7,203 bases of DNA from NCBI GenBank assembly GCA_002480735.1, contig DLCS01000149.1, forward strand, positions 3,487 to 10,689, in the 5' to 3' direction. The notes under the pieces are model-generated. The model saw nothing but the letters and a program-made list of their open reading frames with translations, was not told where the DNA came from and made no database searches. The DNA comes from Bacillaceae bacterium UBA7792. Its GTDB lineage: Bacteria > Bacillota > Bacilli > Bacillales > Cytobacillaceae. The stretch's first letter is position 1, and the number at the start of each line of letters is the position of its first letter. Below, piece by piece: positions 1 through 6,288 of the stretch. Position numbers and translations under genes: made by a program.

Positions 1-426
1 AAGCCTTTTAGCATCCTCTTTACCGATAAGGGTTAACTTATACTCCTCTGGAGGAGCGACCCCTTCAAAGCTCCGCTCCAACAGCTGTACATTTTTTACA
101 ATTCCATCCTCCTTAAGAATGTCATTGCTATTCCTGCGCTCATTTGAGAAATATTTGCAAAAGAAATAACCGTCAGACCCTAAAAAATAGCGATCAATCA
201 ATGCCTCACACTGATATCCTTTTTCGATAAGCGGTAAAAACTGCTCCCTTCTCCCCTTAATAATCAGCTTCTCAGTCATTTCCTCCTTCGCTATTTCCTC
301 TGCCTTTTCAATGGCTTTATCAAGATCCCCCCGCAAATCATCAATGCGTATTCGCTTGTTAAAGGGATCGGAAAATATCTCTAGCATATATTGCTCTCCC
401 TTTAGAAAAGAGGTCGTTGCTGGCAT
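1..426 (-). CDS. ablB: Putative beta-lysine N-acetyltransferase AblB/YodP, N-terminal part (runs off left edge)
   Basis: My translation from the ATG at 426-424 stays open for 142 codons to the window edge, so this is a 3'-truncated gene. Family members are, from memory, about 280 residues; the missing half would carry the GNAT acetyl-CoA-binding fold. The visible half has the family's characteristic segment at about residues 86-106: RYFLGSDGYFFCKYFS followed by NERRNS. Before it lies a helix rich in acidic and basic residues (about 28-56). Known family role: AblB acetylates beta-lysine made from L-lysine by lysine 2,3-aminomutase (AblA/KamA); Bacillus yodP sits in a kamA operon. A strong ribosome binding site, GAAAGGAGTG (443-434), lies 7 nt before the ATG. 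The gene starts 37 nt after the aldehyde dehydrogenase stop, so the two are probably cotranscribed. Whether kamA follows beyond the left edge cannot be seen. The family call rests on motif recall, not on a search. Confidence 0.8.
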   Translation of the reverse strand, partial: MPATTSFLKGEQYMLEIFSDPFNKRIRIDDLRGDLDKAIEKAEEIAKEEMTEKLIIKGRREQFLPLIEKGYQCEALIDRYFLGSDGYFFCKYFSNERRNSNDILKEDGIVKNVQLLERSFEGVAPPEEYKLTLIGKEDAKRL

Positions 427-463
427 GTTCTTTCACTCCTTTCGATAAGCAATCCATTTTTCC

Positions 464-1885
464 CTACGATAGCTTAAAACTAATGAGCTTAAGTTCAGTC
501 ATCTCGTCCATAGCATATTTGATTCCTTCCCGTCCCATTCCGCTTAGCTTCACGCCCCCATACGGCATATGATCAACCCGGAAGGTTGGGATATCGTTAA
601 TCATCACTCCACCGACATGTAATTCCTTTGCCGCCTTGAATGCCCGTTGGACATCCTGTGTAAACACACCAGCCTGCAGACCATATTTTGATTCATTGAC
701 AAGCTCAATTGCTTCCTCAAAAGAGCTGACTCGATTGATATGAACTACAGGGGCAAAGGCCTCTTCGCAGGATATCTTCTCATTTGGCGGAACATTTAGT
801 AGAACAGTAGGCTGAAGGGCTCCATTTTCTTCCTTCCCACCTAATACAATCTCGGCCCCCTGACTTTCTGCACTCCGAATCCAGCCCAATACTCTTTCCT
901 TCTCTGTAGGCGAAATCATGGCAGAAATATCGGTGCTTTCATCAAGGGGATTTCCGATCACAAGCTTCTTTGCTTCTGAAAGGAATTGTTCAACGAATGG
1001 GTCATACAAATTCTCATGAACGTAGATACGCTGGACAGAAATACAGACCTGACCTTGAAAGACAAAGGCACCGGATACGATTCTTGGGACGATCTCCTCT
1101 ATTTTGGAATGTTCATCCACAATAACAGCTGAATTTGATCCTAATTCTAATGTAACCCTTTTTAAACCAGCATTCTCGCGAATATATTTGCCCACTTCAG
1201 GGCTTCCTGTAAACGTTATCATTTCAACTCGTTCATCTGCTAACAGGACATCTCCGATGACTCTTCCACTTCCTGTGACGACATTCAGGGCTCCGTTTGG
1301 TAATCCAGCTTTATGAAAAAATTGTGCAATTTTATATGAAGATAATGGGGTTTGAGAGGCTGGCTTCAAGACAACCGTATTTCCACTTGCAATGGCAGGA
1401 CCAACCTTGTGTGCAACTAGATTCATAGGAAAGTTAAAGGGTGTAATGGCTGCCACAACACCTAGGGGCTCTTTGACTGTATAAGCAACACGGTTCTCTC
1501 CACCTGGAGCAGCATCCATTGGGATTGTTTCACCAACCAACCTTCTTGCCTCCTGGGCGGCAAATTTGTAGGTCATGATGGTCCGTTCGACTTCTCCTCT
1601 AGCCGCTTTCAGAGGTTTTGCCGCTTCCAAGGCAATGATGCGAGCGCATTCGTCTTTATGTTCTTTGAGCAATTCTACGACTCTATCAAGAATATCGGCT
1701 CTTTCATAGGCAGGCATGTTCCGCAATGTACCTGCTGCCTTAGCGGCTGCATCGATTGCACGCACAATATCGGACTCTGCAGCCACAGAAACCTCGGCAA
1801 TCAGCTCTTGATTGTAAGGACTGAACAAGCTAGCATATTCCTTCGTTTCAACCTCGTTTCCATTTATCCATAAGGATTGCTTCAT
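464..1885 (-). CDS. NAD(P)-dependent aldehyde dehydrogenase family protein
   Basis: This is a complete 473-residue aldehyde dehydrogenase, the usual size for the superfamily. Visible motifs in order: TPFNFP with the oxyanion-hole Asn151; LKPASQTP with cofactor Lys174; FTGSPEVG at 225-232 closing the Rossmann fold; general-base Glu247 in TLELGSN; nucleophile Cys281 in FQGQVCIS; and EEAFAPV at 374-380 with the cofactor-ribose Glu375. The position that holds a Glu in strictly NAD-dependent enzymes is Ser177, as in several NADP-using semialdehyde dehydrogenases, so NADP use is possible (inference). The ELGSN variant of the usual ELGGK recalls lactaldehyde/semialdehyde-type subfamilies. The ribosome binding site GGAAGGGGAG (1906-1897) lies 11 nt before the ATG. 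It has its own promoter and is followed after 37 nt by ablB, which suggests a semialdehyde of the beta-lysine route as substrate, but the substrate cannot be read from sequence. Confidence 0.93.
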   Translation of the reverse strand: MKQSLWINGNEVETKEYASLFSPYNQELIAEVSVAAESDIVRAIDAAAKAAGTLRNMPAYERADILDRVVELLKEHKDECARIIALEAAKPLKAARGEVERTIMTYKFAAQEARRLVGETIPMDAAPGGENRVAYTVKEPLGVVAAITPFNFPMNLVAHKVGPAIASGNTVVLKPASQTPLSSYKIAQFFHKAGLPNGALNVVTGSGRVIGDVLLADERVEMITFTGSPEVGKYIRENAGLKRVTLELGSNSAVIVDEHSKIEEIVPRIVSGAFVFQGQVCISVQRIYVHENLYDPFVEQFLSEAKKLVIGNPLDESTDISAMISPTEKERVLGWIRSAESQGAEIVLGGKEENGALQPTVLLNVPPNEKISCEEAFAPVVHINRVSSFEEAIELVNESKYGLQAGVFTQDVQRAFKAAKELHVGGVMINDIPTFRVDHMPYGGVKLSGMGREGIKYAMDEMTELKLISFKLS

Positions 1886-1929
1886 ATTTTACATTTCTCC
1901 CCTTCCAAGTAAAATTGACGCTTACATAA

Positions 1930-1958
1930 ATTGTAACGGATCATGGGATGAATGAAAA
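1930..1958 (-). promoter_or_regulatory. Probable SigA-type promoter for the aldehyde dehydrogenase-ablB unit
   Basis: On the minus strand TTTTCA (1958-1953; 4 of 6 to TTGACA) is followed after 17 bp by TACAAT (1935-1930; 5 of 6 to TATAAT). Transcription would start near 1923 and give a leader of about 38 nt. The -35 overlaps the T-rich tail of the upstream gene's terminator, so the end of one unit and the start of the next share DNA. Confidence 0.55.
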
Positions 1959-1991
1959 GAAATCAAAAAGGCCTGCCATGTAGACAGACCT
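1954..1991 (-). terminator. Intrinsic terminator of the FAD-dehydrogenase gene
   Basis: Read on the minus strand, AGGTCTGTC (1991-1983), a 5-nt loop and GGCAGGCCT (1977-1969) form a 9-bp stem with two G-T pairs. A T-rich tail follows (TTTT, then GATTTCTTTT). It begins 5 nt after the stop codon. Confidence 0.8.
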
Positions 1992-1996
1992 CACAC

Positions 1997-3463
1997 TTAA
2001 ACAGTTGCTTTATCTTTTATATTGCCACTTTTTGCTTTTTCGACAATATCTCTCGCAATCCAAACTCCGCATGCACTTGCTTGAGCAAGTCCTCTTGTCA
2101 CTCCAGCACCATCACCGCCCACATACAAGCCGCTAATTTCTGTTTCAAAGCGGTCATTAAGCTTTGGACGGGCCGAATAAAATTTTGCTTCGACACCATA
2201 GAACAGCGTATGCTCAGACGCTAAACCAGGTGAGACAACGTTTAATGCCTCAGTCATTTCAATCAAGCTCTTTAACGTGTTATACGGTAAAACCAAACCT
2301 AAATCTCCAGGGACAGCCTCTTTAAGGGTTGGCTCAAGGAAGCCTTCTTTAATCCTTTTTTCAGTAGATCTTCTCCCTTTTAAAATATCTCCATATTTTT
2401 GAACGATGATGCCACCGTTTGATAAGGCATTAGCCAGTTTCGAAATAGCAATGGCATATTCATTTGGTTTGTCAAATGGCTCTGAGAACGTATGGGAGAC
2501 AAGCAAAGCAAAGTTCGTGTTCGGACTGCCAAGCTTCGGATCCTTATAGGCATGTCCATTGGCCAGCATTGTTCCCGAATGGTTTTCTACAACCACATGA
2601 CCGGATGGGTTGCTACAGAAGGTACGGACGGTTGTTCCAACGGAGGTGTTAAAGGTAAATTTCCCCTCGTACAGATGTTCATTAATTTCTTCCATAACGA
2701 TATTTGAAGTCTCAACCCGGACCCCTACATCCACCTGATTGCTAATCATTTTAAGGCGGCGTGCTTTTAGAAGCTTTGACAGCCATATAGACCCATCACG
2801 CCCAGGAGTGATGACCACTTTATCAGCGGTGATCGTTTCACCTGATTTTAGTTTGATTCCCGTAACCTTATGACCACCTGATTGCTTTTCTGTAACCAAG
2901 TCCTCGACTTCCGTCTTAAAGACCATGTCAATATGCTCTTTCAAATGCTCATAAATATCCATCAAAATTTGCAGATTCTGCTCCGTTCCCAAATGTCTTA
3001 CCTGGGCGCGCAATAGCTTCAGCCCCGCCGCATAGGCCCTTCTTTCAATATCTTTGACTTCAGGTGTTAATGGATCAGTAATGCTTCTTGTTGCCCCATG
3101 CTTTAAATTAATTTCATCCACATATTTGATTAATTCAACCACCTTTGAATCTGGCAAATAGTCGGTCATCCATCCCCCGAATTCACTCGTAATATTGAAT
3201 TTTCCATCTGAATAAGCCCCAGCTCCACCAAAGCCATTTGTAATCGAACAGGCAGGGAGACAGCCAGCAAATTCCTTCCTACCAGCAGCAGGTGGACATT
3301 TTTCTATCTTTTTCTGCAAAATCGGACAATTTCGCCTATAAATATCATGTCCCTTATCAATTAGCAAAACCTTTGCTTCCGGCATTTTTAGCATTAGTTC
3401 ATAGCTTGTAAAAATTCCAGCAGGTCCTGCACCTACAACGATCACGTCATAATTTGTTTTCAT
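1997..3463 (-). CDS. Uncharacterised FAD-dependent dehydrogenase (COG2509-type NAD(P)/FAD oxidoreductase)
   Basis: This is a complete 488-residue flavoprotein with no signal peptide, so probably cytoplasmic. The N-terminal dinucleotide-binding motif is VIVVGAGPAG (7-16), ending the first strand with the ribose-binding acidic residue at Asp36 (LLIDKG). A second flavin-contact region near the C terminus reads GLYVGGDGAGVTRG (445-458), followed by a helix with ASACG. Between them is the family's GFGGAGAYSDGK stretch (77-88), preceded by four cysteines at 46, 56, 68 and 72. I recognise this pattern as COG2509; the reaction and substrate of that group are not established to my knowledge. A strong ribosome binding site, AGGGGGA (3477-3471), lies 7 nt before the ATG. 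It is transcribed alone: terminators lie before and after it, and it has its own promoter with PurBox-like sites. A ThiF- or GidA-like role is not supported by the motifs. Confidence 0.88.
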   Translation of the reverse strand: MKTNYDVIVVGAGPAGIFTSYELMLKMPEAKVLLIDKGHDIYRRNCPILQKKIEKCPPAAGRKEFAGCLPACSITNGFGGAGAYSDGKFNITSEFGGWMTDYLPDSKVVELIKYVDEINLKHGATRSITDPLTPEVKDIERRAYAAGLKLLRAQVRHLGTEQNLQILMDIYEHLKEHIDMVFKTEVEDLVTEKQSGGHKVTGIKLKSGETITADKVVITPGRDGSIWLSKLLKARRLKMISNQVDVGVRVETSNIVMEEINEHLYEGKFTFNTSVGTTVRTFCSNPSGHVVVENHSGTMLANGHAYKDPKLGSPNTNFALLVSHTFSEPFDKPNEYAIAISKLANALSNGGIIVQKYGDILKGRRSTEKRIKEGFLEPTLKEAVPGDLGLVLPYNTLKSLIEMTEALNVVSPGLASEHTLFYGVEAKFYSARPKLNDRFETEISGLYVGGDGAGVTRGLAQASACGVWIARDIVEKAKSGNIKDKATV

Positions 3464-3517
3464 CTACTATTCCCCCTGTTGTTCCGCATATTCGCTATCT
3501 ATCGCCATCAAATCATC

Positions 3518-3530
3518 AATTTTCGTATTT
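3518..3530 (-). promoter_or_regulatory. Third, weaker PurBox-like half-site in the leader region
   Basis: The minus strand reads AAATACGAAAATT, matching 11 of 13 positions of the Bacillus PurBox (AWWWCCGAACWWT) and keeping the central CGAA. It lies just downstream of the expected transcription start of the FAD-dehydrogenase gene. Its first 9 bp form a perfect inverted repeat with 3580-3588, on the far side of the promoter. Confidence 0.35.
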
Positions 3531-3545
3531 ATCAATCCCTTACAT

Positions 3546-3574
3546 AATATATCAGACAAAATATTTATGGTCAA
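3546..3574 (-). promoter_or_regulatory. SigA-type extended -10 promoter of the FAD-dehydrogenase gene
   Basis: The minus strand carries TTGACC (3574-3569; 5 of 6), a 17-bp spacer ending in TGA (an extended -10 TGn), and TATATT (3551-3546; 5 of 6). Transcription should start near 3539, leaving a leader of about 75 nt. I found no riboswitch in that leader. This is the best promoter in the window. Confidence 0.72.
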
Positions 3575-3579
3575 CATTA

Positions 3580-3623
3580 AAATACGAACTATTAATTTAT
3601 ATTTAACTATATCGTTCGGATAT
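3580..3623 (-). promoter_or_regulatory. Candidate PurR operator: two PurBoxes in inverted orientation
   Basis: Two 13-mers match the Bacillus PurR site AWWWCCGAACWWT at 12 of 13 positions each: AAATACGAACTAT on the plus strand (3580-3592) and ATATCCGAACGAT on the minus strand (3611-3623). They face each other with an AT-rich 18-bp gap; the CGAA and TTCG cores are 26 bp apart. The nearer box ends 5 bp upstream of the -35 of the FAD-dehydrogenase promoter. Known: PurR of Bacillus binds such paired boxes upstream of pur genes, and PRPP relieves repression. That this site binds PurR is inference. Confidence 0.6.
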
Positions 3624-3651
3624 ATTCCTTTAGCACTAATTCAAGATACAT

Positions 3652-3683
3652 AAAAAAAAGATACCTCTTTTGGTAGAGATATC
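3652..3683 (-). terminator. Intrinsic terminator after msrB
   Basis: On the minus strand GATATCTC (3683-3676), an 8-nt loop and GAGGTATC (3667-3660) form an 8-bp stem with one G-T pair, followed directly by eight Ts. It starts 16 nt after the msrB stop and ends the ypmR-ypmS-msrA-msrB unit. Confidence 0.85.
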
Positions 3684-3699
3684 CCTAATATTTCAAATT

Positions 3700-4137
3700 C
3701 TAATCATTAAATAGCTGCAAAAACTCTCCGTAGCCCTCTTCCTCAAGCTTTTCCTTTGGTATAAATCGGATGGCAGCTGAGTTGATACAGTACCGTAAAC
3801 CAGTTGGCCCTGGTCCATCATCAAATACATGACCAAGATGAGAATCGGCCGTTTTACTGCGTACCTCGGTTCGGATCATAAAATGGCTGAAATCCTGTTT
3901 CTCCTTAATCTCTTCCTCTTCAATCGGTTTTGTGAAGCTCGGCCATCCACATCCCGCATCAAATTTATCCTTTGAGCTAAACAAAGGCTTACCAGAAATA
4001 ATATCTACATAAATCCCCTCGCGGAATTCGTTCCAATATTCATTACGAAAGGGAGGCTCCGTGCCATTATTTTGTGTTACCTCATATTGAAGAGGAGTTA
4101 ATTTTTCTTTAAGATTTTTATAATCACTGTTATTCAA
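3700..4137 (-). CDS. msrB: Peptide-methionine (R)-S-oxide reductase MsrB
   Basis: MsrB reduces the R epimer of methionine sulfoxide in proteins, using thioredoxin. With the TTG start at 4137 it has 145 residues, the normal size. Visible: [15 protein letters not shown] near the N terminus; GCGWPSF with Cys63, the usual recycling cysteine; SHLGHVF with His100 and His103; and RYCINSAA with the catalytic Cys117. The CxxC pairs of zinc-binding MsrBs are absent, as in the Bacillus subtilis type. The start is not certain: the open frame extends upstream inside msrA with no homology. TTG at 4137-4135 has GGTGA 5 nt upstream. A GTG at 4146-4144 would give 148 residues and an 8-nt overlap but lacks a spaced ribosome binding site. 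Either way the gene abuts msrA, which implies translational coupling. A terminator follows. Confidence 0.95.
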   Translation of the reverse strand: MNNSDYKNLKEKLTPLQYEVTQNNGTEPPFRNEYWNEFREGIYVDIISGKPLFSSKDKFDAGCGWPSFTKPIEEEEIKEKQDFSHFMIRTEVRSKTADSHLGHVFDDGPGPTGLRYCINSAAIRFIPKEKLEEEGYGEFLQLFND

Positions 4138-4138
4138 T

Positions 4139-4672
4139 TCAGTCACCCCAGTACTTTGATTTGAATGCCTCTCGTCCAGAACCATGGCTATAGGCTTGAT
4201 ACCTGGTAGGATTCTTCTTGTAAAAATGCTGGTGGTATTCCTCTGCCTCGTAAAACGGCTTTGCGGGAAGAATTTTGGTCGCAATCGGTTTGTTAAAACG
4301 ACCGCTATCCTGCAGTTTGTTTTTCGATTCCTCAGCTAGTCTCTTTTGTTCGTCATTATGATAGAAAATCGCTGTTTGATAGGACTCCCCACGGTCATAA
4401 AACTGGCCGCCTGGATCCGTTGGATCAATTTGCTGCCAATAAAGCTCGAGCAGCTTTTCATAAGGAAAGACAGCTGGATCAAAGGTAATTTGCACCGCCT
4501 CAAGATGTCCCGTTGTCTCACTGCAAACCTCTTCATAGGTCGGATTTTCCTTATGTCCTCCGGTATAGCCAGACACCACCTTGATAATGCCCGGCTGTTC
4601 ATCGAAGGGCTTGACCATACACCAAAAACAACCACCAGCAAAAGTAGCGAGCTCATAGCTTTGATTCTCCAT
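4139..4672 (-). CDS. msrA: Peptide-methionine (S)-S-oxide reductase MsrA
   Basis: MsrA reduces the S epimer of methionine sulfoxide in free and protein-bound methionine; it works with MsrB in repair after oxidative damage. The 177-residue protein has the signature GGCFWC (13-18) with catalytic Cys15, then [15 protein letters not shown], and the [10 protein letters not shown] segment near residue 90. There is no signal peptide, so it is cytoplasmic. The ribosome binding site AAAGGGGTG (4688-4680) lies 7 nt before the ATG. It starts 23 nt after the ypmS stop, and its own stop TGA sits 1 nt before the chosen msrB start, so it is probably in one operon with both. No promoter of its own is evident in the 23-nt gap, though one inside ypmS cannot be excluded. 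Confidence 0.97.
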   Translation of the reverse strand: MENQSYELATFAGGCFWCMVKPFDEQPGIIKVVSGYTGGHKENPTYEEVCSETTGHLEAVQITFDPAVFPYEKLLELYWQQIDPTDPGGQFYDRGESYQTAIFYHNDEQKRLAEESKNKLQDSGRFNKPIATKILPAKPFYEAEEYHQHFYKKNPTRYQAYSHGSGREAFKSKYWGD

Positions 4673-4695
4673 AATGCCACACCCCTTTGTTCATC

Positions 4696-5280
4696 CTATT
4701 GTTGAGCAGTTGGAACGAGTAATGTAAATTGAATATCATCATTTTTCAAATCAAACTTATTGACCTTTACCTTTATATCACTTTTTAGCTTCATCTCCTG
4801 TAAGGAAACATAAATCAGCTCATCATTTGGCTGAATCGTGACCCATTTTGGAAAATCATATTGGTCTCTAATAAATTTGAGTACAAAAGAGACTGGTAGA
4901 GGAAGTTGTCCGACAGAAATTGATTTTTGCCTAAGAATAAGATCTCCATTTGGCAGCGCCTCTGGTTCAAATGTGAGCTTCATTTCGATATCTTGGGTAA
5001 AGACCTTCATCGTTCCAAGAAGTTCAACCTCATCCTGCAGCATAACTTTATAATCAATTGGACTTTTAAATCCTTCCTCTTCAATATAATGGTTAATAAT
5101 TTGATTCAAGTCCTGTTTGTTCGTTTGGATCTTAAATTGGACATCTCGACCTGCTTTTTCATTGCTTTTAGGTACAGCCTCATCCTCAATAGGAAGATTG
5201 ATTAGAATCACCATCAGGAAAATCACGAGGATGTTGATTCCTAAAAGGAGAAAAAACAAAAGCTTCCATTTTTTATTCAT
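4696..5280 (-). CDS. ypmS: YpmS family protein (DUF2140), membrane-anchored
   Basis: I choose the ATG at 5280, giving 194 residues; one further upstream at 5289 would add MKR. The purine-rich AAGGGG stretch sits about 10 nt before the 5280 ATG but only about 1 nt before the 5289 one, so 5280 is better supported. A short basic N terminus (MNKKWK) precedes a single hydrophobic segment (about residues 5-29), which would leave the rest outside the cytoplasm. The remainder is a beta-rich, lysine-rich domain with no catalytic motif I recognise, including VGQLPLPVSFVLKFIRDQYDFP, split here as VGQLPLPVSF (about 124-133) and VLKFIRDQYD (about 134-143), a stretch typical of YpmS. Function is unknown. 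It overlaps the end of ypmR by 8 nt and is followed after 23 nt by msrA. The small ypmT gene that I recall next to ypmS in B. subtilis is not present here. Confidence 0.82.
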   Translation of the reverse strand: MNKKWKLLFFLLLGINILVIFLMVILINLPIEDEAVPKSNEKAGRDVQFKIQTNKQDLNQIINHYIEEEGFKSPIDYKVMLQDEVELLGTMKVFTQDIEMKLTFEPEALPNGDLILRQKSISVGQLPLPVSFVLKFIRDQYDFPKWVTIQPNDELIYVSLQEMKLKSDIKVKVNKFDLKNDDIQFTLLVPTAQQ

Positions 5281-6112
5281 CCTCTTCATTCCCCTTTTTC
5301 ATAGCTAAAAACTTCTTATCTGCAAGATCATGAAGGGCTTCATCCTGAAGGGTTGTAAAAGCTTTTTCAGCAATCAACTGATACCCTTGATCATTTGGAT
5401 GAAAATAATCAGTGTAAAGTAGATTTTCTTCATTCTCTCTGAATTCATCAGCAATATCAACAAATATGGTATTTTCATATTTCTGCAATACGGATTGACT
5501 TACTTGATTCCACTTTTTCATAACCATATCTAATTCTTTCATTTCATTGAAATAAGCATAAAACGGATTATAGAGTCCGATTAATACGATCGTCGCATCC
5601 GGTTTTTCTTTTTGAATCGATTGAATTAAAGATGAGAGCGTTTTTTCATAGCCAATTAAGGCCTTATCGAAATCCTCAAGCTGTAGTCCTGTAAAATTCT
5701 CTCTTACCACCTTCATGACATCATTTCCACCTGTCGTGATCATGACGATGTCCGCTTTTTTAAGAGCTGCTTTCACTTCTTGCGTCTTTACCCGATTGAG
5801 GACCTGTGAAGTACGATTCCCACTTACACCAAAGTTATAAAAAACAGCGTCTTCTACACTCTTTTCTTCTTCGAGGCGCTCCTCCAAATAAGGAAGGTAG
5901 CCACCTCTTTTTGTACTGTCTCCTACCCCCTGAGTTAATGAATCACCAATTGAAACAATGGTATAGGTACTTGGAATAAAATCAGATGTAATATTCTCTT
6001 TTAGGTCAACCGTTGATTGTTTAACCGCCATAGACCTATCTAATAATGGCTCATTGCTACATCCTGCTAAAAGAAAGAAACAAAGAAAAAAAGAGGTGAA
6101 TATTTTCTTCAT
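5273..6112 (-). CDS. ypmR: SGNH/GDSL hydrolase lipoprotein, YpmR-like
   Basis: This is a 279-residue predicted lipoprotein. The signal peptide has basic MKK, a hydrophobic core and lipobox LAGC, with lipid-modified Cys18. The SGNH blocks are all present: IGDSLTQG with nucleophile Ser58; GVSGNRTS with block-II Gly95; TTGGND with Asn130; and DYFHPND with Asp235 and His238 completing the triad. The family hydrolyses esters or carbohydrate O-acyl groups; the substrate here is unknown, and an envelope glycan or lipid ester is only a guess from location. The C-terminal tail (about 260-279) is highly charged. The ribosome binding site AAAAGGATGGTG (6129-6118) precedes the ATG. It is the first gene of the unit leading into ypmS, which overlaps it. 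Confidence 0.92.
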   Translation of the reverse strand: MKKIFTSFFLCFFLLAGCSNEPLLDRSMAVKQSTVDLKENITSDFIPSTYTIVSIGDSLTQGVGDSTKRGGYLPYLEERLEEEKSVEDAVFYNFGVSGNRTSQVLNRVKTQEVKAALKKADIVMITTGGNDVMKVVRENFTGLQLEDFDKALIGYEKTLSSLIQSIQKEKPDATIVLIGLYNPFYAYFNEMKELDMVMKKWNQVSQSVLQKYENTIFVDIADEFRENEENLLYTDYFHPNDQGYQLIAEKAFTTLQDEALHDLADKKFLAMKKGNEEDE

Positions 6113-6158
6113 CTTTTCACCATCCTTTTATTGTCTGCTATTATTTTTTACCTTATTC

Positions 6159-6187
6159 ATTATAACAAGGATTCATTTCCTCGAAAA
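6159..6187 (-). promoter_or_regulatory. Probable extended -10 promoter of the ypmR-ypmS-msrA-msrB unit
   Basis: The minus strand has a perfect TATAAT (6164-6159) preceded by TGT, an extended -10. The -35 region at 17 bp, TTTTCG (6187-6182), matches only 3 of 6, so recognition would lean on the -10. Transcription would start near 6152, about 40 nt before the ypmR ATG. Confidence 0.6.
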
Positions 6188-6219
6188 GCAAAGCTATTCA
6201 GAGTTCAGTATTAATTGCA

Positions 6220-6288
6220 GCCTTATGTGTATGGAGTGAGCGTGTTTTGCTTGGTACAAGCAACTTAGTGAGCCCATACGCATAAGGC
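6220..6288. repeat. 69-bp nested inverted repeat in the ypmQ-ypmR intergenic region
   Basis: The outer arms are GCCTTATGTGTATGG (6220-6234) and CCATACGCATAAGGC (6274-6288). They are complementary over 15 positions, with one G-T pair in plus-strand RNA (a C-A mismatch in minus-strand RNA). Inside lies a perfect 7-bp hairpin, TTGCTTG (6247-6253) and CAAGCAA (6257-6263), with a 3-nt loop. AGTGAGC occurs twice as a direct repeat (6235-6241 and 6267-6273). There is no T-run on either side, so it is not a simple terminator. It lies between the ypmQ terminator and the ypmR promoter, and no coding frame explains it. Confidence 0.75.

Noticed and set aside
1963..1979. Sigma-54 type -24/-12 promoter (TGGCAG followed by TTTGA) before the aldehyde dehydrogenase
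   Set aside because: The -12 element lacks TTGC at the required spacing, and the sequence is fully explained as the 3' arm and tail of the terminator.
3464..3539. Purine or preQ1 riboswitch in the leader of the FAD-dehydrogenase gene
   Set aside because: The leader is only about 75 nt and shows neither the three-way-junction consensus of purine riboswitches nor the preQ1 pattern; there is also no terminator hairpin in it.
3585..3618. LexA (SOS) box from the CGAAC and GTTCG motifs upstream of the FAD dehydrogenase
   Set aside because: A Bacillus LexA box needs CGAAC and GTTCG halves only 4 nt apart. Here the facing halves are more than 20 nt apart, which suits paired PurBoxes instead.
3619..3644. 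Additional promoter TTGAAT/TATATC upstream of the PurBoxes
   Set aside because: The spacer is only 14 bp and the -10 is poor; the TTGACC-17-TATATT promoter nearby is far better.
4138..4284. Upstream extension of msrB to an ATG at 4284 (194 residues)
   Set aside because: The extra residues lie in another frame of msrA, have no resemblance to MsrB N termini, and would make the protein about 49 residues too long.
4336..4680. Overlapping minus-strand open frame inside msrA
   Set aside because: It is an out-of-frame shadow of msrA with no recognisable domain; msrA itself is unambiguous.
1104..5308. Plus-strand open frames opposite the aldehyde dehydrogenase, FAD dehydrogenase, msrA and ypmS
   Set aside because: All are antisense shadows of well-supported minus-strand genes, with no family motif.
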